64,000 bases of DNA from Acetobacter sp. (lineage in GTDB: Bacteria > Pseudomonadota > Alphaproteobacteria > Acetobacterales > Acetobacteraceae). Location of the stretch: contig NZ_JAKVME010000001.1 in NCBI RefSeq assembly GCF_022483985.1, forward strand, positions 1,364,001 through 1,428,000, read 5' to 3'. Under the pieces are notes generated by a model. That model was not told the origin of the DNA and made no database searches. It worked only from the letters and a program-made list of their open reading frames with translations. Shown one piece after another: positions 16,678 through 25,834 of the stretch (position 1 is the stretch's first letter; each line of letters begins with the position of its first letter). A program made the translations under genes and the position numbers.

Positions 16678-17727
16678 TCAAATGCCCAGAAGGGACCGGA
16701 GCGTTGAAGCATCGATTGAAGCGGCGGCGAAATCGTCGAACGCATTGGTCGCGGGCGGAATGATATGCTCGAGAATGAAGGCCGCCCCCTCTTTCGCTCC
16801 GGCCTGTCCATCCTTCAGAGCGCATTCCCATTCCAGAACGGCCCAGCCTTTGTAATCATGGGTAGCCAGAGAAGAGAAGATCGCCCTGAAATCGATTTGG
16901 CCGTCCCCAGGAGACCGAAACCGTCCGGCCCTGTCCCGCCAGGGCTGATAGCCACCATACACGCCACTGCGGCCATTCGACCGGAATTCGGCGTCCTTGA
17001 CGTGAAAACATCTGATACGGTCGTGATAGATGTCGAGGAAAGCCAGATAGTCGATTTGCTGTAGAAGAAGATGGGATGGATCGTAGAGGATCGTGGCCCG
17101 TGGATGCGTTTCTACGGTTTCGAGAAACCGTTCGAAGGTGACGCCATCATGAATATCCTCATTGGGATGAACCTCATAGGCAAGATCGACGCCTTCCGCG
17201 TCGAACGTATCGAGGATCGGTTTCCAGCGTCGCCCCAGCTCTGAAAAGGCTTCCTCAATCAGACCGGCGGGGCGCTGCGGCCAAGGATAAAGATAGGGCC
17301 ATGCAAACGATCCGGAGAAGGTTGCGTGCGCGGCAAGTCCCAGACGACGGCTGGCCCGGGCGGCAAGATGAAGCTGCTCGGTCGCCCAGACCGTCCGTTC
17401 ATGAGGCCGTCCGCGGACAGCCTCCGGAGCGAAAGCATCGAAGAGCGCGTCATAGGCAGGGTGTACGGCGATGAGCTGCCCCTGAAGATGCGTCGAAAGT
17501 TCGGTGATCTCAATTCCGTATCGAGCGAGACTTCCTTTGATTTCGTCGCAATAATCCTGACTTTCGGCTGCACGTTTCAGATCGATCAGCCGAGGATCGC
17601 ATGGAATCTGGACGCCGACATAACCAAGTTGGGCCGCCCATTGCGCCCCCCCCTCAAGCGAGTTGAAGGGAGCATCAGGGCCGAGAAACTGGGCGAGGAA
17701 AATTCCCGGCCCCTTGATCGCGTTCAT
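16678..17727 (-). CDS. Sugar phosphate isomerase/epimerase family protein (TIM barrel)
   Basis: This 349-residue xylose-isomerase-like TIM barrel has the metal ligands typical of the AP-endonuclease-2 fold: Glu in YEVHPNE, Asp in YDPSHL, His in CFHVKD and Glu in VLEWE. Such proteins isomerise, epimerise, dehydrate or cleave sugars and inositols, and some act on 3-keto-glycosides. The start at 17727 is chosen because GGAGGA lies 10 bases upstream and the ATG overlaps the TGA of the preceding gene (ATGA). A start nine codons earlier exists but sits inside that gene. It pairs with the Gfo/Idh/MocA oxidoreductase in a two-gene unit. Confidence 0.85.
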   Translation of the reverse strand: MNAIKGPGIFLAQFLGPDAPFNSLEGGAQWAAQLGYVGVQIPCDPRLIDLKRAAESQDYCDEIKGSLARYGIEITELSTHLQGQLIAVHPAYDALFDAFAPEAVRGRPHERTVWATEQLHLAARASRRLGLAAHATFSGSFAWPYLYPWPQRPAGLIEEAFSELGRRWKPILDTFDAEGVDLAYEVHPNEDIHDGVTFERFLETVETHPRATILYDPSHLLLQQIDYLAFLDIYHDRIRCFHVKDAEFRSNGRSGVYGGYQPWRDRAGRFRSPGDGQIDFRAIFSSLATHDYKGWAVLEWECALKDGQAGAKEGAAFILEHIIPPATNAFDDFAAASIDASTLRSLLGI

Positions 17728-18872
17728 GGCAGGCAATCCTCCAATATGTGCCAACTGCGTGTTGCATGAGACTTTATGGCGGCCTCGATAAAATGCATCG
17801 AACGCACGCCATCCTCTATACAGGGCAGAAAACCGTTGGTGTCAGGGCATGTACCCGCACTGATCACGTCGGCAAAATCCTGATACAAGGTCGCAAAAGC
17901 TTCGATGAAGCCTTCAGGATGACCGGCAGGAAGGCGCGTTCCACGTCGTGCCGCGTCGCTCAGGCCGATACCCCCCTGATAGAGGATTTCCTCCCGTGCA
18001 TCGGGCCACAGCAGACGAAGCCTGTCTGGATGCTCATGACACCACTCCAGCCCCCCGGTTTCTCCATAAACACGTAGCCTCAAGCCATTCCGCTCTCCGG
18101 TCGCGACCTGCGACGCGGCAAGCAGGCCGGGCTGGTCATCCTGAAACCGCAGGAGGACGGAGCAATCGTCATCAAGAGTGCGTCCCGGAACGACACGCGG
18201 CAGATCTGCGCAGAGTGCTTTGACGCGCAATCCGGTCACATATTCAGCCAGATGGAACGCATGGGTGCCTATATCGCCAATGCAGCCGCCGGCACCGGCC
18301 TGATTCGGATCGGTGCGCCATTGCGCCTGAAGATTTTCCGTCTCGACGGAGGTCGCAAGCCAGCCCTGCCAGTATTCCACGACGATTTTCCGTATCGCTC
18401 CAAGCGCACCAGCGGCAATCCTGGCCCGGGCCTCGCGGATCATCGCATATCCGGCGTAGGTGTAGGTGATGGCGAAGGGAACGCCGCTTTCCCGGACGAG
18501 CGCCCGCAGTTGCTCCGCTTCCTCCAGTGTGGTGGTGACCGGCTTGTCACAGATGACCGGAAGACCAGCCCGCAGGGCAGCATGAGCGACCGGATAATGC
18601 ATGTAATTGGGGGTGACGATGGCAAGCGCATCGATCCCGTCAGGGCGCATGCGTTCTCCGGTGATCATGTCCTCCCACGAGACATAGCTCCGTTCAGGGT
18701 CAACGCCCCACCTCACGCCCTGCTCCCTACATTTTTCCGGTGTGCGGCTGAAAGCGCCAGCGGCCAGCGTAAACCGTCCATCCAGCAAGGCTCCCATGCG
18801 ATGAACAGGTCCGATGAACGAACCGGGTCCGCCTCCCACCATTCCGAGGCGTAATTGTCTGTTTTCCGTCAT
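17724..18872 (-). CDS. Gfo/Idh/MocA family NAD(P)-dependent oxidoreductase
   Basis: This 382-residue sugar dehydrogenase-type protein has an N-terminal Rossmann fold with MVGGGPGS (about 10-17), the conserved CDKPVTT, and the C-terminal catalytic segment GGCIGDIGTHAFHLAEY with the D-x3-H pair. Relatives oxidise or reduce sugars, often at C3, or act on inositol. The start at ATG 18872 begins the conserved fold directly; the 43 extra codons open upstream are not conserved-looking. It is translationally coupled to the isomerase-like gene by an ATGA overlap, so the two probably work in sequence on one substrate. Confidence 0.88.
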   Translation of the reverse strand: MTENRQLRLGMVGGGPGSFIGPVHRMGALLDGRFTLAAGAFSRTPEKCREQGVRWGVDPERSYVSWEDMITGERMRPDGIDALAIVTPNYMHYPVAHAALRAGLPVICDKPVTTTLEEAEQLRALVRESGVPFAITYTYAGYAMIREARARIAAGALGAIRKIVVEYWQGWLATSVETENLQAQWRTDPNQAGAGGCIGDIGTHAFHLAEYVTGLRVKALCADLPRVVPGRTLDDDCSVLLRFQDDQPGLLAASQVATGERNGLRLRVYGETGGLEWCHEHPDRLRLLWPDAREEILYQGGIGLSDAARRGTRLPAGHPEGFIEAFATLYQDFADVISAGTCPDTNGFLPCIEDGVRSMHFIEAAIKSHATRSWHILEDCLP

Positions 18873-19617
18873 GGCGATCTCATGCCCTCTCACGTCGTGA
18901 CGATGAATGATCGGTGGCCCTGACGCAGCCTGATCTTGCTGCGCGCGGACGCGACGGCCAGCATCATGTTTTCGCCGAACCATACAACGAACAGATCGCA
19001 AAAGCCGCCCTGTGTTCCGGTGGGGCCTTATGAACGGCTCCGGCTTCGGTCACCGTATTGGACATGAATACATCCGTAGATTGATTCGGAAACGACATCA
19101 TCAGCCTTATGGAGGAGATCTACCACCCCTTCGGCGAGGGGGTATTGCAACTTTTTTTCTGTTCCGATGATTCGAAAAAAACTCTTTTTCTGATCGATGG
19201 CTTTTTTACAGACGCTGTCATCACCGAAGACTGACCTGCCGGATGCGGGTCAGGGCATTTGAGGACACCCATGACTCAAACTACCTATTTTGGAAGCGCA
19301 TTACTTTCATGGACTGAGGTTCACCGGCCTGCATCGGGATTGCCGTCACCAACCTCCATTCCGATATGTCGCGCAAGGAAGACGGGCTGCTTTTCAATTC
19401 AGAACCTCTTACAAAAACTGCAATTCAGAACGATATATTTTTTAACTTTTACTGAATATTCAACAAACGACGCAGCTTGCCAGCCATCATATGTGGTTCA
19501 GGGTCGATGGATCATGTCCACAAGACTGACGAATACATCCTGCGCGAATTACTGGACGCGTGCGGTGGCTTTCCGGCGGCTCTCGTCAGAACGACGACGC
19601 TGGATGTGCAAGGGAGA
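18873..19617. other. Unassigned region between the Gfo/Idh/MocA gene and the LysR gene
   Basis: About 745 bases without a supportable gene. The left part is GC-rich noncoding sequence upstream of the oxidoreductase; the part at 19140-19480 is markedly AT-rich. A hairpin ACCCC/GGGGT sits near 19124-19142, followed by a T-rich stretch at 19152-19158. Plus-strand frames in 19259-20370 are mostly the complement of the LysR gene or lack motifs. Confidence 0.4.
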
Positions 19618-20535
19618 TCATTCGCTGCCCGGAAGCGGCTGGTCTTTCAGCAGATGCCGACAGAACTGGATGAAGGCGCTCGTTCTGGGACTTGCCCGTG
19701 CATTGAGAATCTGTGCGGTGCCGTATGTCAGGGCCGGAACCGGGTCCTTGATCGCCACGTAGGAAAGGAGGGAGCCATCATAGGATGCCTTGTTTCGGGG
19801 GCGGGCGTTCGCCAGACTATATCCCTCCCCATGCGCGACGAGACTGCGAATGATATCCATGCTGGGAAAAGGAGCGATCCGGGTGGGTCGGCATCCGTTT
19901 TCTCCGAATACGGACATGAAATAATCACGAGAGGATGGAAGATCGAGAAGCAGGAACGGTTCCTTGATGATCTCGTTCAGGTGGATGGCGTCCCTGTGAG
20001 CCAGTGGGTGTCTTTCCGCAACGAAGATATAGGGAGGGAGAGAAGACAGAGGCTCGAACGCGACGTCGCGTGGCAGTTCCATGTCGTAGCACAGTATGGC
20101 GACGATATCGCCACCGCGCAGTTTCTCCACCAGTTCCGCATGGTGGCCCGCAACGAACTTCAGATCGGCCTGCGGGTACTTCTCCTTGAAACGCCTCCGA
20201 AGAGCCGGAACGACGAAGGGATACAGCGTCGTCATACAGCCGACTTCGACCGACCCCACGATCTGGCCGGACAAGCCCGTGGCCGACAGTTCCAGATCAT
20301 GAGCGTGAGTCAGAAGACTACGGGCTTCACGCAGAAAGCTTTGCCCTTCCGGCGTCAGCGAGAGACCTGAAGCATGATGACGGATGAACAGGGGCACATT
20401 GAGCATGGTTTCCAGTTGAACGATCGCGGCCGAAATCGCCGGTTGGGAAATATGAACCCGTCTGGACGCCACCGTAATCGATCCGACTTCGGCTGCCGCT
20501 ACGAAATAGCGGAGTTGCTTCAACGTGAAGTGCAT
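19618..20535 (-). CDS. LysR-family transcriptional regulator
   Basis: This 305-residue regulator has an N-terminal winged helix (FTLKQLRYFVAAAEVGSIT followed by the recognition region SQPAISAAIVQLE) and a C-terminal substrate-binding domain of the type that senses small organic acids or sugars. The start at ATG 20535 is supported by GGAGAG upstream and gives the standard MHFTLKQLRYF beginning. It lies beside a LacI regulator, so the locus has two candidate specific regulators. Its target cannot be read directly; neighbouring sugar genes are the natural candidates. Confidence 0.9.
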   Translation of the reverse strand: MHFTLKQLRYFVAAAEVGSITVASRRVHISQPAISAAIVQLETMLNVPLFIRHHASGLSLTPEGQSFLREARSLLTHAHDLELSATGLSGQIVGSVEVGCMTTLYPFVVPALRRRFKEKYPQADLKFVAGHHAELVEKLRGGDIVAILCYDMELPRDVAFEPLSSLPPYIFVAERHPLAHRDAIHLNEIIKEPFLLLDLPSSRDYFMSVFGENGCRPTRIAPFPSMDIIRSLVAHGEGYSLANARPRNKASYDGSLLSYVAIKDPVPALTYGTAQILNARASPRTSAFIQFCRHLLKDQPLPGSE

Positions 20536-20964
20536 CGTGTCTCTCCGTATCCGCTCTTTCAAGGAAGGGTCTCTGACAGGACGACAGTCATCCGATCGGA
20601 ATATCTGACGTTTAGAAAATGAATTATAATAAAAAGACCTTTTCTCTCACCGCTCGCTGCCTTCGCACGGGGCAATTTGGTTCGTCCGCCCTATCATCCC
20701 CGTCGGCTGCGGAGGCCCGACGCGAATACGATCGCTCCGGTGTCGGCGTCGTCCCGTCCCGGAACGCGACCGGCCCACGATCAGGCCCATCGCATTCGGC
20801 TTGCCAAAGCGACGGGCCGTGACGAAAGAAACGGTCTCCTCTGTCGGGAATACGGTCTTCCATGCCGTATTCCGGCAGGTCGCGATATTGAGGATAACCG
20901 GCGACCGCGTGGCACGGTCTGGTGAACAAACTCACGGCATTCATGGTCAGATGTGAACAGTGGG
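20536..20964. other. Gap between LysR and LacI genes, no gene seen
   Basis: Around 430 bases. The right two thirds are GC-rich and leave long open frames on both strands, including a 114-codon minus-strand frame (20624-20968), but none has recognisable motifs or a good start. It may be decayed coding sequence. The AT-rich stretch at 20615-20640 could carry the lysR promoter. Confidence 0.35.
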
Positions 20965-22014
20965 TCATGCTGATTCACGACGGACAAGTGTGGTCGGCAT
21001 GATCACGAGCTGAGGGCTCGCGCTCGTCAGCCCCGTGCAGATGTCGATCAGCAGACGGGCGCCCGCCACGCCGATCTCATAGGTCGGCTGCGAGACTGTC
21101 GTGAGGCTGGGGCAATTATAGGCAGCCCCCGCCAGATCATCATATCCGGCCACAGCCACGTCGTCAGGCACCTGTAGCCCGGCGTCCTTCACCCTGCGGA
21201 TGAAACCCATGGCGACCTCGTCACTGACACAGGCGACAGCGGTGGGACGTTCGGAAAGGGCAAGAAAGCTCTCCGCAGCCACAACGCCACCCGGAAAATC
21301 AAGACGCCCTCCCATGAAGGCCACATGGTCGTCCTCCAATCCGCTCTCGGCAAGCCGGCGACAGAACCCACGATATCTCGGAACATCATGTTCACTGTCT
21401 GGCGCGCAGGACACATAGGCGAGCTTTCTGTGACCGGCATCAATCAGGTAGCTGGTCAACTCGTAAAGCCCCTGCTCCTCGGCCGCGACAATACTGGGTA
21501 TCTGTCGTGAGACGTGATTTGTCAGAAGACTGACAATGGGAAGGCCAGCGCTTTCGACAGTCAGTCCGGTATGGCGCATATGCTGCGCCGTGCCGGAAAT
21601 GCTCAGAATGCCATCGGCAATCCCGCCGGGAAGAGCGCAATAAGCACGGGATGACACGTCACCTGGATTGGCCTCCCGGATCAGGACGCCGTAACTCTGC
21701 CGGTTCGCCTCATCAAAGACACCGCGAAGAACGTCGATGACGACGGGAGAGATGGATTGCTGACCCCGGGAGGGCACCGCGACCAGAATCGTCTCCGTGC
21801 GTCCGTTGCTGAGACTTCGGGCGGAATGGTTGAAAGTGTATCCCATTCGACGCGCAGCTTCCTGAACGAGCTTGCGGGTCTCCGGATTCACCCGATCGGG
21901 ATTGGACAGCGCACGGCTGACCGTCGAACGATTCAGCCCGACCGACCGCGCCACATCAGCAAGCCTGACACGCGGAGCGCCTGCATCGCCCGAATTTCCT
22001 TTTGTGCTGTTCAC
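20965..22014 (-). CDS. LacI-family transcriptional regulator
   Basis: This 349-residue repressor has an N-terminal helix-turn-helix and hinge (VRLADVARSVGLNRSTVSRAL, residues 16-36, then NPDRVNPETRKLV) and a periplasmic-binding-protein-like effector domain (about 70-349). It starts with GTG, preceded at close spacing by GGGAGG. The gene is divergent from a TonB receptor, and the shared 421-base region contains two similar palindromes centred near 22138 and 22360 that are the best candidates for its operator. It most likely represses the receptor-epimerase-GMC-symporter operon until a sugar effector binds. Confidence 0.92.
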   Translation of the reverse strand: MNSTKGNSGDAGAPRVRLADVARSVGLNRSTVSRALSNPDRVNPETRKLVQEAARRMGYTFNHSARSLSNGRTETILVAVPSRGQQSISPVVIDVLRGVFDEANRQSYGVLIREANPGDVSSRAYCALPGGIADGILSISGTAQHMRHTGLTVESAGLPIVSLLTNHVSRQIPSIVAAEEQGLYELTSYLIDAGHRKLAYVSCAPDSEHDVPRYRGFCRRLAESGLEDDHVAFMGGRLDFPGGVVAAESFLALSERPTAVACVSDEVAMGFIRRVKDAGLQVPDDVAVAGYDDLAGAAYNCPSLTTVSQPTYEIGVAGARLLIDICTGLTSASPQLVIMPTTLVRRESA

Positions 22015-22130
22015 ATTGCCTCCCGTCTCGGTCCCTGATGGCCTGAACTGACGCGCCGACCGCGAAATTGATCACCGGTTTCCTGATTTATGAACCTCTT
22101 ACCACCGATCCAATTCATTTGTCCCAATAT

Positions 22131-22146
22131 TGGCAACCGCGTGCCA
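22131..22146. promoter_or_regulatory. LacI-type operator, copy 1
   Basis: TGGCAACCGCGTGCCA is an imperfect palindrome with a CG centre, typical of LacI-family operators. It lies about 117 bases upstream of the lacI start and matches copy 2 at 14 of 16 positions. Both copies continue with TAA. Confidence 0.6.
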
Positions 22147-22352
22147 TAATTTTACTACCTCCATCCACCGCATGTCTCACACAACATGCTTCAGAAAAAA
22201 CGTTCCACATGCAAAACTGACATAACGATATAGGTAGGTCATTCATAAAGAAAGATATTTCGTTTCGATTCCGTCTCTGACCAATCATTTTGATTTCATT
22301 TCGAAATTTATCAGCACTCAAGCCTCGTTGTGACCTCACCATCCGAATGATA

Positions 22353-22368
22353 TGACAACCGGGTGCCA
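22353..22368. promoter_or_regulatory. LacI-type operator, copy 2
   Basis: TGACAACCGGGTGCCA is located 68 bases upstream of the TonB receptor start and overlaps its likely -10 box, a position suited to repression. Its separation from copy 1 (222 bases) could allow DNA looping. Confidence 0.6.
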
Positions 22369-22435
22369 TAACGATTCCGGAACGAAATGGCTGATATGGG
22401 AACTCTTGAGTTTTCCTGCTGCGGGGTAATCTACG

Positions 22436-24742
22436 ATGACGTATAAGAGGTGTTCTGTCGGCACAGCGACGTTCCTTGTCCTGCTGTGCTGTTCAGTGAG
22501 TCCAATTTCTGTTCTGTCCGCATCGGCCGAAACGGTTCAGGCCGCAAAGCCCGGCCGTCTTCACGCCGCGAATTCAAGCAAGCGGCATCAGCCCACATCC
22601 CCGGCTCCACGCAAGGTGGCCGGTGGAAAACGGCCTTCTTCTGCGGCGGAATTAGGTGTTCAGGGGCAGTTGGAGACGGTCAACGTGACCGCTGAACATC
22701 GGGTCGGAACGACTTCAAAAACGCCGATCGCAATGAGCGTCTATGGACGAGAGCAGATCAAATCGCAAAACGTCCATGACCTTGCATCGCTATCTGCAAT
22801 CGCTCCAGATGTCAGTCTGGCTGCGTCTGGAAATCAGAGCATAATTACCGTGAGAGGCATTTCCAGCCGCGATACGTCCGAAGTCGGAGATCCGGCGGTT
22901 TCCGTTAATATAGATGGCTTTTATCTCAACAGAACCTACGCGCTGAATTCCACTCTGTTCGATATGGAGAGAATAGAAGTTCTGCGAGGCCCCCAAGGCA
23001 CGCTTAACGGACGCAATGCGGTCGGCGGCGCGATCAATATCGTCACGGCAAAACCAAAAAAGAAATTCGAAAGTGAGGTTGCTCTCACATATGGAAATTA
23101 CGACACGCTGATTTTCGACGGGATGGTCAACGTTCCCATTACCGACAAGGTTCAGGCTCGTGTCGCCTTTACATCCCGTTCGCACGAAGGATACCGGGTC
23201 ACACCACCCAACGGACGTGGCGACGACGAGGATGCGAAATCAGGGCGTATCGAACTGGCGTTTCAGCCGACCGAGCATCTGGATGGGCTTCTGGAATTCC
23301 AGATGACGCATCAGGGCGGCTATGGGCAGGGTATCGAACTCATTCCGTTTTCCTACAATGCCGACGGTTCTGTCAGTCATGAAAAACCCAAGATAAATTC
23401 GCACAAGTTTGACAATCCCTCCCCATCGGGACTCGACATGCTTGAGCGCACCCTGCGGTGGACCTGGACCTATCATCTCAATCCCTTCGATATCAGTTAT
23501 ATCGGCGGATACGACGCCATGCGAATGAAGCAGGCGAGAAACTACGGCGGCCCGTCCAATTCCCCCCCTTTCGCATCTATCGATACCTGGAACGCCAACG
23601 AGAGTCCCAGAACACAAAATCAGGAAATCCGTTTTGCGTCACATAATGGCGGGCGTGTGACATGGCAGGCTGGCGCCTATTATTTTGAAGAAGATAACAG
23701 CCTGTTCAGTTACGACGGCACACCGACAAGCTATTCCAACAATACACGACTGAATGGTTATCAGTATGACGTAACATCCCGGTCCCTGTCCGGGTATGGC
23801 AATGTTAAGGTCAAGCTCATAGACGGCCTCTCGATCTCCGGCGGCGTACGCTACAATTGGGACACCAAGGATCGCGTCGGCGCGATCCAGAGCGCCAACG
23901 AGCTTGCGCCCCCTTTCACGTTCAGTTCGACTCAGCAGAATGCGAACGCCTCATGGACCAAGGCAACGTGGCATGCCGGTGCGGAATGGCAGTTCAAGCC
24001 GACTGAACTTCTCTATTTCAAGGCTGATACAGGTTACAAGCCTGGCGGATTTACCGAGATCAACGCCTACGGTCCAGAAACGGTCCTTGCCTATGAAGGC
24101 GGGCTAAAGAGCGTGCTCTGGCACAATCGACTGCACGTCGATATGGACGGCTTTTACGAGACATATACCGGCCAGCAGGTTACGCAGCTTGTGAGCACAA
24201 CCTATGGAGCAGCGGAACGCATCATCAATGCTGGCAGCAGCAAGGTCTATGGCGCGGAACTCAACGTCAACGCAGCTCTGCCTTATATCGGAACAATCGG
24301 GCTGTTTGGTCAGTGGCTTCATGCCCGTTTCACGAATTTCCAGGCGGAGACGAACGGGGTCAACGTCCAGTACGCTGGAAACGCACTTCCGCAAGCTCCT
24401 GATTATACGCTTGGTTTGTCGCTTGACCGGAGGTTCGCGATACCAACCGGACGCCTCGCATTCCATGTCCAGTCGAAGATGACATCTCCCAGTTATCTGA
24501 TGTTCTATAACTACAACAACGAAAAGCAGGGGTATTACAGCATGACCAATGTCAATGTTGATTATATTCCGCAATTCGCTGGTGCCGATCGATATGCAAA
24601 ATGGAAAGTTGGTTTCTATGTAAGAAACCTTGAAAATTCAACCGTATTTGTAACGGCTGACGAGAATACGTTCGGCGGCTACTACCGGTATGGATACATG
24701 CCGCCTCGGACATACGGTTTTAATATTGATGCGACGTTCTGA
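22436..24742 (+). CDS. TonB-dependent outer membrane receptor
   Basis: This 768-residue outer membrane transporter has a signal peptide (1-31, ending SASA), a Ala/Pro/Lys-rich stretch, a TonB-box-like ETVNVTAEH (80-88), a plug domain (roughly 95-215, with LRGPQGTLNGRNAVGGAINIVT) and a 22-strand barrel ending in the usual aromatic residue (IDATF). Because it is divergent from a LacI regulator and precedes sugar-modifying enzymes and a GPH symporter, it more likely imports a carbohydrate or glycoside than a siderophore. No iron-type operator was seen upstream. Confidence 0.92.
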   Translation: MTYKRCSVGTATFLVLLCCSVSPISVLSASAETVQAAKPGRLHAANSSKRHQPTSPAPRKVAGGKRPSSAAELGVQGQLETVNVTAEHRVGTTSKTPIAMSVYGREQIKSQNVHDLASLSAIAPDVSLAASGNQSIITVRGISSRDTSEVGDPAVSVNIDGFYLNRTYALNSTLFDMERIEVLRGPQGTLNGRNAVGGAINIVTAKPKKKFESEVALTYGNYDTLIFDGMVNVPITDKVQARVAFTSRSHEGYRVTPPNGRGDDEDAKSGRIELAFQPTEHLDGLLEFQMTHQGGYGQGIELIPFSYNADGSVSHEKPKINSHKFDNPSPSGLDMLERTLRWTWTYHLNPFDISYIGGYDAMRMKQARNYGGPSNSPPFASIDTWNANESPRTQNQEIRFASHNGGRVTWQAGAYYFEEDNSLFSYDGTPTSYSNNTRLNGYQYDVTSRSLSGYGNVKVKLIDGLSISGGVRYNWDTKDRVGAIQSANELAPPFTFSSTQQNANASWTKATWHAGAEWQFKPTELLYFKADTGYKPGGFTEINAYGPETVLAYEGGLKSVLWHNRLHVDMDGFYETYTGQQVTQLVSTTYGAAERIINAGSSKVYGAELNVNAALPYIGTIGLFGQWLHARFTNFQAETNGVNVQYAGNALPQAPDYTLGLSLDRRFAIPTGRLAFHVQSKMTSPSYLMFYNYNNEKQGYYSMTNVNVDYIPQFAGADRYAKWKVGFYVRNLENSTVFVTADENTFGGYYRYGYMPPRTYGFNIDATF

Positions 24743-24833
24743 ACGGAAGCTGGTGTTCCATTCTCTGGGGAGACGGTCAAAGCGTGCTCCCTACGATCTC
24801 ACATATGTTGGGTTCAAGAAATAAGGCTGAATT

Positions 24834-25766
24834 ATGCAGTTTGGAGTCGATCTGATCACATTCTACAACCCCGTTTACTGGGGCGTAGAATGTGCGGCCG
24901 AAATCATCAACGTCGCAACGGCAGATCCGTCGGCGTTCTGGAGACGGATTTTTGCGGCCATTCAAGCTGGTGGGGCGCGTGAGGTCGAACTCACATTCGC
25001 TCCGTTTGACTGGCGCTCGTTGCTTCAGGCTTTCAGATCGATCACCAACATCCGAAAGGAATTGGAAACGTACGGATTGACCATCATTTCTTCGTATTGC
25101 GTAGATCTTGAACGTGTCGACCCCTATGGCGGGCAGGATCTACCAACCGATTTGATCCGGGAAATTGGCGAGGCAGCGAATTTTCTGGCGCAACTGAGCG
25201 GCGGCGCCATCGTGGCGAGCCTGCCTATGCGCCGCACCTACGGTGTGACGCCATCTGGTTTCGTCGATATGGCGACTGCGCTGCCGATCGCGGATTTTCT
25301 TAACCGGATTGGAATGGCTACGGCGGCGGAAGGGATCGACTTCGCACTGCATACCGAGGCGCATACGATGTTCTGTGCGCCGAGGGATATCGATCTCTTC
25401 CTGCTACTGACCGATCCCCGTTATGTGTATTTCTGCCCGGACTCTGCACATATTTTTCTGGAAGGGGGCGATCCGGCGACCATAGTGAGCCGATATCGGG
25501 AAAGGGTAAGACTTTCGCACTGGAAAGACGCAACGGCTCCAATGCCGCGGGACACGCCGATCGACAAGAAAATCCACGAACGTCATCGTGACTATTTTAG
25601 TGAACTTGGCCAGGGGAAAATCGATTTTCAGGCGCTTGCCGTCGCCACCGCTCAGTTACCCCATCCAAGACCGATCATTCTGGAACTGGATGCGTCGCCC
25701 GCACCTGTGCCGACCATCACAGATGGATGTCGTTTTGCAGCTCATGTCCTGCAGGACGCTCCTTGA
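24834..25766 (+). CDS. Sugar isomerase/epimerase-like TIM barrel protein
   Basis: This 310-residue xylose-isomerase-like protein carries metal ligands E175 (HTEAH), D203 (CPDSAH), H229 (LSHWKD) and E284 (ILELD). Members of this fold include sugar epimerases and enzymes that cleave 3-oxidised O- or C-glycosides. The opening segment FGVDLITFYNPVYWGVE is well conserved-looking. It is the second gene of the LacI-controlled unit, followed after 68 bases by the GMC oxidoreductase, which fits a pathway of oxidation followed by isomerisation or elimination. The exact reaction is unknown. Confidence 0.82.
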   Translation: MQFGVDLITFYNPVYWGVECAAEIINVATADPSAFWRRIFAAIQAGGAREVELTFAPFDWRSLLQAFRSITNIRKELETYGLTIISSYCVDLERVDPYGGQDLPTDLIREIGEAANFLAQLSGGAIVASLPMRRTYGVTPSGFVDMATALPIADFLNRIGMATAAEGIDFALHTEAHTMFCAPRDIDLFLLLTDPRYVYFCPDSAHIFLEGGDPATIVSRYRERVRLSHWKDATAPMPRDTPIDKKIHERHRDYFSELGQGKIDFQALAVATAQLPHPRPIILELDASPAPVPTITDGCRFAAHVLQDAP

Positions 25767-25834
25767 GCGACGCAATTGCATGATGAGCATGACAGAACAT
25801 TTCGCAGTTTCAGACAAAAAAAGCAGATTACCCG

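Larger units (their letters stand above)
22015..22435. other. Divergent regulatory region between lacI and the TonB receptor gene
   Basis: Noncoding and AT-rich. It holds the two operator-like palindromes listed separately and a plausible receptor promoter: TTGTGA (22328-22333), a 17-base spacer and TATGAC (22351-22356). The second palindrome overlaps this -10 element. Nothing else was recognised. Confidence 0.5.

Noticed and set aside
19477..20370. 297-codon plus-strand frame across the LysR gene
   Set aside because: Mostly antisense to the LysR gene, which has a proper HTH and effector domain.
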